From SLFT01 sp964493075 (GTDB taxonomy: Bacteria; Hydrogenedentota; Hydrogenedentia; Hydrogenedentales; CAITNO01), in the NCBI GenBank assembly GCA_964493075.1, contig CAZBNU010000026.1:1-31438 (forward strand): a stretch of DNA of 31,438 bases, read 5' to 3'. Below are positions 7,286 through 14,458 of the stretch, one piece after another. Each line of letters opens with the position of its first letter. The stretch's first letter is position 1. Under the pieces are notes generated by a model that was not told where the DNA came from, searched no databases, and was given only the letters and a program-made list of their open reading frames with translations. Made by a program: the position numbers and the translations under genes.

Positions 7286-8596
7286 TCAAGCGTTTTTGGT
7301 CTTGGGCGCTTTCAACAGAAGTGCAAGCACCGCTGCTGCAATACAGGCGCCGCCAGCAATCAAAAAGGGAGTCAACCAAGCGTTTACATCACCAGCAGAC
7401 CTATCCTTGAAGAAAGCGGCGATTTGGGGACCAACAATACCAGCCACGCCGTATGCCAGGAACACCCAGCCGTAGTTTTTACCTACATTTTTATTGCCAA
7501 AGAAGTCCGCAGTGGCCGCCGGAAACAGAGCAAAGTTGCCGCCGAAATTAAAGCCTATGATGCAGGCGCCTATGATAAGCCCCAGTTGATTGCCGCCAAT
7601 ATAGAAAAAGGCAATCATGATAATACCCTGAGCAAGGCACATGAGAAAGAGGGATAATTTTCGTCCGATGGTATCCGAGACGGTACCCCAGACAATGCGT
7701 CCAAGACCGTTGAGGATGGCGTAAAGGGCCATGGCTGTACCTGCCATCGCACTGGCAGCAGCCGCATCTGGGGCGGCGCCACTAGCCTGAAGCGCGTCAA
7801 TACCGAAAAGTTTGATGCAGCCGATTACCATCAATCCCGCCATACCTGAACCGATAAACATCAGCAGCAGCATCCAGTATTGGGGGGTAAGCAGCATTTG
7901 CGATTCTGTCAGGTCTACCGCGCCGGTCGCCGCACTTGTTGCGGACAGCGCTGGGGGATTCCAGCCTGCGGGTTTGAAGCCATCGGGAGGATTGATCATG
8001 ACAATACTACCGAGCAACACAACTACAAGAAAGGTAATTCCATAAACCACAAAAACAGCCTGAACGCCGGGCAGTCCCATCATACCTTCACAAAGATTTA
8101 ACAAGCCGCCAAACCAGCTGCCGCCGAGTTTAACCCAGATGGTCGCGCCAAATCCGAATCCAGCCACGGCCATACCGGTAATCATGCCTTTTTTGTCAGG
8201 GAACCATTTCACGCATACGGCAATGGGCACCACATAAGCCAAGCCAATACCCGCGCCGCCAATGAGTCCGATACAGATTAACTGCATCAAAAAAGTCTTT
8301 CCCAGAAAACCGCCCAGGATGTAGCCCACGCCCAGGACAATGCCGCCCAGCGCCGCAATGGGACGTGGCCCCACCTTCGCCTGCATGCGTCCTGCAATCA
8401 CCATAACCACCGCAAACGTTGCCAAGCCAACAGAGAAAATCCATTGGGTCTGTGTAGCTGTGAAGCCATATTCGCCGCTTTCCGCCGTAAGTGCTGGCGT
8501 AAACACCCTCCAGGCATAAATTGCGCCGAGACAAAGTTGAATGAGGCTTGCGCCAACAACCACCAGCCAACGGTTCATTACTTTACCTTCCGCCAT
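7286..8596 (-). CDS. OFA-family MFS transporter (monocarboxylate/oxalate-formate type)
   Basis: A 12-helix major facilitator of the oxalate:formate antiporter family. The N-terminus NRWLVVVGASLIQLCLGAIY and following AWRVFTPAL are typical; GGAGIGLAYVVPIAVCVKWF, a GRIVWGTVSDTIGRK loop and FNFGGNFALFPAATADFFG are further family hallmarks. The product is 436 aa from the ATG at 8596. An ATG at 8605 has GGGAG too close, and an ATG at 8578 has GGAAGG at 7 nt, so the start is uncertain by up to nine residues. It lies just downstream of acs on the same strand, which suggests uptake of acetate or a related small carboxylate; that substrate is inference. A terminator-like hairpin sits between the two genes, so co-transcription would need read-through or a separate promoter. 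Confidence 0.88.
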   Translation of the reverse strand: MAEGKVMNRWLVVVGASLIQLCLGAIYAWRVFTPALTAESGEYGFTATQTQWIFSVGLATFAVVMVIAGRMQAKVGPRPIAALGGIVLGVGYILGGFLGKTFLMQLICIGLIGGAGIGLAYVVPIAVCVKWFPDKKGMITGMAVAGFGFGATIWVKLGGSWFGGLLNLCEGMMGLPGVQAVFVVYGITFLVVVLLGSIVMINPPDGFKPAGWNPPALSATSAATGAVDLTESQMLLTPQYWMLLLMFIGSGMAGLMVIGCIKLFGIDALQASGAAPDAAAASAMAGTAMALYAILNGLGRIVWGTVSDTIGRKLSLFLMCLAQGIIMIAFFYIGGNQLGLIIGACIIGFNFGGNFALFPAATADFFGNKNVGKNYGWVFLAYGVAGIVGPQIAAFFKDRSAGDVNAWLTPFLIAGGACIAAAVLALLLKAPKTKNA

Positions 8597-8657
8597 GATG
8601 TTCATTCTCCCATGAAGTAGAAAAAACTTTCAAAAATAGTGTACATAACTCAAAACT

Positions 8658-8690
8658 GGGAGGCGGCGTTCTAAACAAACACCGCCTCCC
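8658..8690 (-). terminator. Terminator hairpin downstream of acs
   Basis: A 13-nt stem with one mismatch (8658-8670 with 8678-8690; core GGGAGGCGG/CCGCCTCCC) and a 7-nt loop, 18 nt beyond the acs stop codon. It is followed on the minus strand by AGTTTTGAG, a short T-tract. The A-rich other flank would also make it T-rich on the plus strand. Confidence 0.65.
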
Positions 8691-8708
8691 ATTAAAACTA
8701 AGGGTTAT

Positions 8709-10718
8709 TTATTTTTTCACCAGACGAGTGTGTTCGGCAACCAGCGCTTCCACAACAGCCGGGTCGGCCAGGGTGGTGGTGTCGCCGATCTGGTCAATGG
8801 CGTCTTCCGCGATCTTGCGCAGGATGCGGCGCATGATTTTACCGGAACGGGTCTTGGGCAGCGCCGGGGCAAACTGCACCACATCCGGAGCGGCAATCGG
8901 GCCGATTTCAGCGCGCACATGCACCACAAGCGCCTTGCGCAGTTCTTCGGTCGGCTCCACGCCTTCGTTCAAGGTGACATACGCATACAATGCCTGGCCT
9001 TTGATCTCATGGGGCATGGGCGCCACAGCGGCTTCCGCCACGTTGGGATGACTCACCAGCGCGCTCTCGACTTCGGCGGTGCCGATACGGTGACCGGACA
9101 CGTTCACCACGTCATCAATACGGCCCATAAGCCAATAGTCGCCATCAGCGTCTTTGCGGCAGCCGTCACCTGCGAAATAGATGTTCTTGTACATGGTGAA
9201 ATAGGTGTCAATGAAGCGTTCGTGATCGCCCCACATGGTGCGCATCATTCCCGGCCACGGCTTCACGATGCAAAGCTTGCCGCCTTCGTTCACGTCCACT
9301 TCGCTGACATCGTCGCGCAGGATAACCGGCTTCACGCCGAAGAAGGGACGGCTGGCACTGCCCGGCTTCAAGGTCATGCAGCCCGGAAGGGGCGTAATCA
9401 TGAAGCCGCCGGTCTCGGTCTGCCACCAGGTGTCCATAATCGGGCATTTTTCCTTACCGACGACCTTGTAATACCACATCCAGGCTTCCGGATTGATGGG
9501 CTCGCCCACGGAACCCAGAATGCGCAGGGAACTGAGGTCGTACTTGTTGACGAAGTCGTCGCCCTTCTGGATAAGCGCGCGGATAGCGGTTGGCGCGGTG
9601 TAGAACTGGTTGCATTTGAACTTCTCGACAATGTGCCAGAAACGGCCAGCATCGGGATAGGTCGGCACGCCTTCGAACATCAGCGACGTGGCGCCGTTGG
9701 TCAGCGGACCATAGACGATATAACTGTGGCCGGTAACCCAACCGATGTCGGCGGTGCACCAGTACATGTCGTCTTCACGAATGTCAAATACATACTTGTG
9801 GGTCAGGGCGACGTGCAGCAGATAGCCGCCGGTGGTGTGAACCACGCCCTTGGGCTTGCCGGTGGAACCGGAAGTATACAGGATGAACAACGGGTCTTCG
9901 GCATTCATCGGGGTGGCTTCGCAATCCGCACTGGCTTCCGCCATCAGGTCTTCGTACCACAGGTCGCGGCCTTCTTTCATATTGCAGGGCTCATCGTTAC
10001 GCTTGACAACGATGCACTTTTCAATGCTCTTGGATTCGGGCTTGTCCATGGCGTCATCCGCAATGGCTTTCAGTCCGATGCTCTTGCCGGCACGCAGCGA
10101 CACGTTCGAGGTGATTATCATCTTGCAGGCGGCGTCTTCGGTGCGGGTGGCAATGGCGTCTGCGCTGAAACCACCGAATACGATGGAGTGAATGGCGCCG
10201 ATACGCGTGCAGGCCAACATCACGATGGGTAGTTCGATAATCATGGGCAGATAGATGGTGATCCGATCGCCCTTGGTGACGCCCAAGCTCTTCAGCACAT
10301 TCGCGAACTTGCAGACTTCCGTATGCAGCTCTTTATAGGTCATCTTGATGACGTCGTCTTCAGGCTCGCCCTGCCAGACCAACGCCACTTTGTTTTCACG
10401 TTCCGTGCCCAGATGACGGTCCAAGCAGTTTACGGACACATTCAGTTCGCCATCCTTGAACCAGGTATGCTCAATGACGCGCTTTTCCGTGTCCCAGGTG
10501 TATTCCAGCGCAACAGTCGGCTCTTTGGACCAGGTCAGCGTCTTCGTGGCCTGATCAAGCCAGAAGGCGGAGGAATCATCGGCTACCGATGCGTCCCACA
10601 TCTGCTGATACTCATCAATCGTCTTGATGGCAGCATTGGCTGTAATTTCGGCTGGAGGCGCAAAAGTCCGGTTTTCGGTCATCAATGAATTGATGGCTTT
10701 TTTTTCGTCGGCTCCCAT
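8709..10718 (-). CDS. acs: Acetyl-CoA synthetase (AMP-forming)
   Basis: A 669-aa cytoplasmic enzyme that makes acetyl-CoA from acetate, ATP and CoA through acetyl-AMP; the length suits the family (about 650 aa). Visible motifs in order are the N-terminal ACAS segment (DEYQQMWDASVADDSSAFW), the adenylate-forming P-loop YTSGSTGKPKGVVHTTGGY, DTWWQTETGG, the hinge and C-terminal domain start near YWLMGRIDDVVNVSGHRIG, and the lysine motif SGKIMRRILRKI, the usual target of regulatory acetylation. The chosen ATG at 10718 has GGGAG about 6 nt upstream; the open frame continues to 10814 without support. The following gene is an OFA transporter, suggesting an acetate uptake and activation pair. Confidence 0.97.
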   Translation of the reverse strand: MGADEKKAINSLMTENRTFAPPAEITANAAIKTIDEYQQMWDASVADDSSAFWLDQATKTLTWSKEPTVALEYTWDTEKRVIEHTWFKDGELNVSVNCLDRHLGTERENKVALVWQGEPEDDVIKMTYKELHTEVCKFANVLKSLGVTKGDRITIYLPMIIELPIVMLACTRIGAIHSIVFGGFSADAIATRTEDAACKMIITSNVSLRAGKSIGLKAIADDAMDKPESKSIEKCIVVKRNDEPCNMKEGRDLWYEDLMAEASADCEATPMNAEDPLFILYTSGSTGKPKGVVHTTGGYLLHVALTHKYVFDIREDDMYWCTADIGWVTGHSYIVYGPLTNGATSLMFEGVPTYPDAGRFWHIVEKFKCNQFYTAPTAIRALIQKGDDFVNKYDLSSLRILGSVGEPINPEAWMWYYKVVGKEKCPIMDTWWQTETGGFMITPLPGCMTLKPGSASRPFFGVKPVILRDDVSEVDVNEGGKLCIVKPWPGMMRTMWGDHERFIDTYFTMYKNIYFAGDGCRKDADGDYWLMGRIDDVVNVSGHRIGTAEVESALVSHPNVAEAAVAPMPHEIKGQALYAYVTLNEGVEPTEELRKALVVHVRAEIGPIAAPDVVQFAPALPKTRSGKIMRRILRKIAEDAIDQIGDTTTLADPAVVEALVAEHTRLVKK

Positions 10719-10782
10719 GAGGTCTCCCTTTCTTGTTGTTGTTGAAACTCGCGGCGGGTCCAAATACCCACCATCCATACCA

Positions 10783-10812
10783 TTCGTTAAACGAATTGAA
10801 CGTGAATCGTTC
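10783..10812. promoter_or_regulatory. Paired palindromes in the acs leader
   Basis: TTCGTT-A-AACGAA (10783-10795) is a perfect palindrome, followed at once by GAACG-TGAAT-CGTTC (10798-10812). Together they lie 65-94 nt upstream of the acs start and could be an operator or a leader hairpin. No regulator is assigned. Confidence 0.35.
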
Positions 10813-11041
10813 ATATATCACAACCGCACAGTGAACAGACACTATACGGGCAATATCAAAATGAGTTCGCGAAAACGCCTGCTTGCCCTTTGACATGCCA
10901 TAAGCACAGACGTCAGCCCTTGAACATACTACCTACCGTTCGTTATATATCATTGTATACGAGCACAAACCCTGTTTGCAAATTAAGTTTACACGGATTT
11001 CATAGGGTCTGCAATTGGTGTTTAAAACAGGTGAACAGACC

Positions 11042-11500
11042 TCAATTCACCTCTTTCATAAGGGCGGTTTCGTCGCAGCCGGGGAAGAGGGGGCATTGCA
11101 GGCAGTCTTTGAAGGCTTTGTAGGGGAGTTCGGCGCGGTCCACCACGCAAAAGCCGAGTCCTTCAAAAAATCTGGGGATACGGGTAAAGGTGTAGACTCG
11201 GGTCATTTCCAGGTGACGTGCCTCTTGAATAGCGGCGTCAACCAGTTTGCGGCCGATGCCCTGTCCCCGTAACCGGTTACGCACCACGAGGGACCGCACT
11301 TCGGCCAGGTCTATGAGGTCTATGTGGAGCGCGACCATGCCGCCCACCCCGTCGTCATCCACGTAGACATGGAAATCACGGGCATTTTCGAACATCTCGG
11401 CAAGGCGTCGGGACAGTACCTGGCCCTCAGCAGCAGCCTGATCAAGCAGCTGCTTCATCTCGACAATTTCCGTCAATTTTGGTTTACGAACGACACCCAT
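11042..11500 (-). CDS. argA: GNAT N-acetyltransferase, ArgA-type N-acetylglutamate synthase
   Basis: A 152-aa single-domain GNAT. The acetyl-CoA loop is RNRLRGQGIGRKLVDAA (about residues 77-93). The flanking signature is that of the short ArgA-type synthases: LSRRLAEMFENARDFHVY, then DLAEVRSLVV, FFEGLGF, RAELPYK and the cysteine-containing tail CLQCPLFPGCDETALMKEV. These enzymes acetylate glutamate in the first step of arginine synthesis and lack the kinase-like domain of the longer form. GGAG lies 11 nt before the ATG. No other arginine gene is in the window, so the assignment rests on sequence pattern alone. The next gene upstream on the same strand ends 76 nt away, across a REP-like hairpin. 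Confidence 0.8.
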   Translation of the reverse strand: MGVVRKPKLTEIVEMKQLLDQAAAEGQVLSRRLAEMFENARDFHVYVDDDGVGGMVALHIDLIDLAEVRSLVVRNRLRGQGIGRKLVDAAIQEARHLEMTRVYTFTRIPRFFEGLGFCVVDRAELPYKAFKDCLQCPLFPGCDETALMKEVN

Positions 11501-11525
11501 ACAGGGAAGGCTCCAGAGGTCTTAT

Positions 11526-11540
11526 GCGGGCGTTGCCCGC
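11526..11540. repeat. Short GC-rich hairpin (REP-like)
   Basis: GCGGGC-GTT-GCCCGC, a perfect 6-bp stem, lying between the GNAT and endonuclease/exonuclease-fold genes. The same stem with the complementary loop, followed likewise by GTT, occurs at 30863-30877. Confidence 0.6.
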
Positions 11541-11576
11541 GTTGGCAAATTATTCAGGAATTCAATTTCTTTCTCT

Positions 11577-12326
11577 TCACTGCGGCACTTCAAATTCACA
11601 TATAACAGGCCGGTGATCGGAAAACTTTACGGGACACACGGCAAAGCGATTCATCTTAATGGACGGGCTATGCAACACAAAATCCAACTGATGGCGGGGT
11701 GCAAAACTGGGAAAGGTCGGTTCGCCGGTGGTGTTGGCATTCAATAAATTCCCGGCGGCCATAAAGAGTTCCAACTCTTGCATGCCCCAGAAGGCATTAA
11801 AATCACCGGCTACAATCATAGGCTTTTTCACGGACGAAAACAAGGCGTAGAGGTCCGTCAGCTGGCGCTGTCGGTGCCGATATTTCAGCGACAGGTGCAC
11901 CAGAAAGATAACGAAGTTGTCGAACTCCAGTTCAATGACCAGTTTCTTGATGCCTGTTTTGAAAAAATGAAACTGCTGCGCTTCGATGGAACGATTCGTA
12001 ACAAAGGCGTTTCCCTGCCGGTTTAATACAGGCACACGCTGCGCCAGCGACTTCGCGCTGTACTTGGACTGGTAGACATGGGCATAGCCCAGTTCGTGGG
12101 CTATCCATTCGGCCTGGTTGATTTTTCGGGAACGATAGGAACCTTCGTCCACTTCCACCAACCCGATAATGTCGGGCTGTTCTTCCTTAATGAAAGACAG
12201 GATACGGCCGGTATTCCGGTGGCTGGTACGAAAGTAGCCGGTGAACGGCACAGGCAAATGGTACGCCATACCGGTACCAGTGCCGTACCGGATATTGTAT
12301 AACAGAAATTTAATAGGTGTCGTCAT
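11577..12326 (-). CDS. Endonuclease/exonuclease/phosphatase family protein
   Basis: A 249-aa protein with the DNase I-like metallophosphoesterase fold. Conserved blocks are LLYNIRYG (Asn), GLVEVDEG (metal-binding Glu), LVHLSLKYRHRQRQL (His), AGDFNAFWG (Asp/Asn), HQLDFVLHS and the terminal SDHRPV (catalytic Asp-His). Members hydrolyse phosphodiester or phosphomonoester bonds in nucleic acids, lipids or other small molecules; the substrate here is unknown. No signal peptide is seen, so a cytoplasmic role is likely. It lies between the GNAT and Mpo1-like genes on the same strand; spacings of 76 and 94 nt do not show a tight operon. Confidence 0.88.
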   Translation of the reverse strand: MTTPIKFLLYNIRYGTGTGMAYHLPVPFTGYFRTSHRNTGRILSFIKEEQPDIIGLVEVDEGSYRSRKINQAEWIAHELGYAHVYQSKYSAKSLAQRVPVLNRQGNAFVTNRSIEAQQFHFFKTGIKKLVIELEFDNFVIFLVHLSLKYRHRQRQLTDLYALFSSVKKPMIVAGDFNAFWGMQELELFMAAGNLLNANTTGEPTFPSFAPRHQLDFVLHSPSIKMNRFAVCPVKFSDHRPVICEFEVPQ

Positions 12327-12420
12327 AGATTGCCCGTGTTCACAACCAAATTGTCACAGTCGCCATTCCCCGCTTCAGCCAGGCTGATTGCACAATATGA
12401 TAGCAAATGCGTGCTTGAAA

Positions 12421-12954
12421 TTACGAGCCCTGCCCTACCTGTTTCACTTCCTCCGGGAAAGGCGAAGGATACTGATTGATGGCTTCCTGCAAGGGTTTTC
12501 GCAGATTGAGGAAGAAAATCACTTCCGCGACAAGAAACAACGGTCCAATCAGCAGTTGGATGAGGTTGTCCACAAAGGCAGGCTTTCTTTTTTCGAATAC
12601 GCTGTGCCCGATTAACTGAAAAATCCAGCCGCCTACAAAAAGCACCAGAAACCAGAGCACAGAATGCAGCCAAGTCATGCGTGAGATGGTGTCGGCAGCG
12701 TAGAAGGCCGGTACAATAAACACAGATATTGCCAGTGCCAGGCGCACATCAAGCAGCAGGTAATACACGGCAACTGCCACGACAAACACCAGCGCACCGC
12801 TTACCGGTAAGCCGGAAACCTCAATACGTGCCCATCCCATGGGCACCAGCAGCCCGATGATAATGGCGGGGATACCCACGAAATGGGTTGCCACATTCCA
12901 TTTGTTGCGATGATAGGCCGCGTAGAACGCCAGTTGTTCCGCGATGGATTTCAT
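12421..12954 (-). CDS. Mpo1-like (DUF962) membrane protein
   Basis: A 177-aa protein of the DUF962/YGL010w family. The N-terminal signature is FYAAYHRNKWNVATHFVGIP, and a second histidine block is GHSVFEKRKPA. Four to five hydrophobic segments are visible (about residues 24-40, 50-66, 70-90, 98-118 and 130-150). The yeast homologue Mpo1 is an iron-dependent dioxygenase in alpha-oxidation of 2-hydroxy fatty acids, using the conserved histidines; activity of bacterial members is largely inferred. The ATG at 12954 is chosen because the family signature starts close behind it. The gene is divergent from the second Gfo/Idh gene, with a REP-like element between them. Confidence 0.85.
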   Translation of the reverse strand: MKSIAEQLAFYAAYHRNKWNVATHFVGIPAIIIGLLVPMGWARIEVSGLPVSGALVFVVAVAVYYLLLDVRLALAISVFIVPAFYAADTISRMTWLHSVLWFLVLFVGGWIFQLIGHSVFEKRKPAFVDNLIQLLIGPLFLVAEVIFFLNLRKPLQEAINQYPSPFPEEVKQVGQGS

Positions 12955-13011
12955 AAATGTTCCTTTATGTTGCTACGCACATAAAACACAGAATATCATG
13001 TCTATGTTCCC

Positions 13012-13047
13012 GTGGGGTAGGTGAAGCGAATGGGGAACCCACCATTT
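13012..13047 (+). repeat. 36-nt dispersed REP-like element, copy 1
   Basis: Matches 32 of 36 positions of the reverse complement of 29618-29653. It is itself an imperfect palindrome (GGGTAGGT at one end, AACCCACC at the other) around GTGAAGCGAATG. It ends 6 nt before the predicted -35 box of the Gfo/Idh gene. Confidence 0.8.
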
Positions 13048-13053
13048 CAGGTG

Positions 13054-13082
13054 TTGCCTGCGCTCCCCAATCATGCTAGAAT
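13054..13082 (+). promoter_or_regulatory. Predicted sigma70-type promoter of the second Gfo/Idh gene
   Basis: TTGCCT (13054-13059) and TAGAAT (13077-13082) are spaced by 17 nt, 46 nt before the start codon at 13129. The -10 box matches five of six consensus positions. Confidence 0.5.
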
Positions 13083-13128
13083 AAAGGTTGATTGAGAAAC
13101 TATTCCACATGCAACAAGGAGACCTGTT

Positions 13129-14349
13129 ATGACTGCCACTTACATGTCACGAAGAAATTTCCTCGCAGCGGGCGGCGCTGCACTTACCGCGGGGTTGGCG
13201 CTGAACAGCCGTGCCTTTGGCGCAAACGACCGACTGTCTATTGGAATTATCGGCACGGGAGACCGAGCCGGTTCGCTGATGGCAGACCTGGCCAAACTGC
13301 GGGAAAGCCACAATGTGGCCATTACAGCGGTTTGCGATGTGTGGCGACCCAACCGTGAAGCAGCAGCGGCACGGGTGGAAAAATGGTTTGGCAATGCACC
13401 CTTTGCCACATCGCGTTTCCAGGAAATACTGGCACGGGAAGACATTGATGCGGTCGTTATTGCTACACCGGACTTTGGTCATACGCCCATTATGATCGAA
13501 GCGTTGAAAGCAGGCAAGGACGTTTATGTGGAAAAACCGATGGCGCTTGATTTGGACAACGCCAATACCGCGCTGGCGCTGGCAAGAGAGAAGGAGCGCG
13601 TGGTGCAGGTGGGCACCCAACGCCGAAGCGAAGGACGCTGGAAAGCGGCGCACAAGTTTATCGCGGACGGCAACCTGGGCCATGTGAGCCGTGTCTCTGC
13701 CTCCAATTGTTTCAATCATCCCCGCTGGGCGCGCGATTTTTCCGACTGCAAACAGGAAGACGTGGATTGGGAAGCCTATCTGTTCAACCGTCCTATGGTG
13801 GACTTTGATCCCAAACTGCTGCGCCGCTGGCACCTTTACAAGATGTGCACCAACGGCATTTCCGGATTGTGGATGGTGCATCTTATTGATGCTGCCACCA
13901 TCGTCATGGGCGCCACCTATCCGGACAGCGCCGTCGCACACGGCGGGCTGTATGTGTGGAAAGACGGCAGGGAACACAACGACGTATTTCATGCGCTCAT
14001 TGACTTTCCAGAAGGGTTCCTGTTCGACTGGTCCATGAGCCTCACCAATGCCGCCGGCAGCCGATACAACATCCATGGACGCTACGGCACGATGGACCTG
14101 GATGCGCTCACTTATAACGGCGATGGTGGTGAAAAAGGCAAGGCCATCGAAGCCGGGAAATTGACACCGGAGCCCGACCAGAACCATATGGCGAATTGGC
14201 TGGACTGTATCCGCAGCAGGCAACGTCCCAATGCGGATATCGAATTCGGGTTCCAGCATTCCGTGGCCACCATCATGGCTGCCGAAGCGCTGCACACCGG
14301 ACAACGCCAACGCTACGACCGGGAAAACCGCCGCATTTATGCGGGCTGA
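13129..14349 (+). CDS. Tat-exported Gfo/Idh/MocA family oxidoreductase (second copy)
   Basis: A 406-aa protein. The Tat signal is SRRNFLAAGGAAL, with export cleavage near NSRAFGAND. The NAD(P)-binding motif is IGIIGTGDRAGS (about residue 40), the acidic end of the second strand is AVCDVW, and the catalytic lysine block is the canonical VYVEKPMALD. The C-terminal domain holds WHLYKMCTNGISGLWMVHLID. AAGGAG precedes the ATG. It differs from the first copy in its EKP block and its C-terminus, so the two are different subfamilies rather than a recent duplication. It is the first gene of a plus-strand series but is followed by a 109-nt gap to the TPR gene. Confidence 0.9.
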   Translation: MTATYMSRRNFLAAGGAALTAGLALNSRAFGANDRLSIGIIGTGDRAGSLMADLAKLRESHNVAITAVCDVWRPNREAAAARVEKWFGNAPFATSRFQEILAREDIDAVVIATPDFGHTPIMIEALKAGKDVYVEKPMALDLDNANTALALAREKERVVQVGTQRRSEGRWKAAHKFIADGNLGHVSRVSASNCFNHPRWARDFSDCKQEDVDWEAYLFNRPMVDFDPKLLRRWHLYKMCTNGISGLWMVHLIDAATIVMGATYPDSAVAHGGLYVWKDGREHNDVFHALIDFPEGFLFDWSMSLTNAAGSRYNIHGRYGTMDLDALTYNGDGGEKGKAIEAGKLTPEPDQNHMANWLDCIRSRQRPNADIEFGFQHSVATIMAAEALHTGQRQRYDRENRRIYAG

Positions 14350-14458
14350 AACCAACAACAAATAAATTAGCGCGTGAAAAAATAATACTTGTAATTTCTA
14401 ATAGGTTTCTTGATATTTGGGCTCGAAGGAAATTCTGTTCCTAAATGGTATTACCCAA

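Noticed and set aside
8730..10232. 500-codon open frame antisense to acs
   Set aside because: The acs protein has all family motifs on the other strand. The antisense product has no recognisable domain and no ribosome site; it is a codon-bias shadow.
13147..14361. 404-codon open frame antisense to the second Gfo/Idh gene
   Set aside because: It covers almost the same bases as a gene with a Tat signal, GxGxxG and EKP motifs, and its composition shows no domain.
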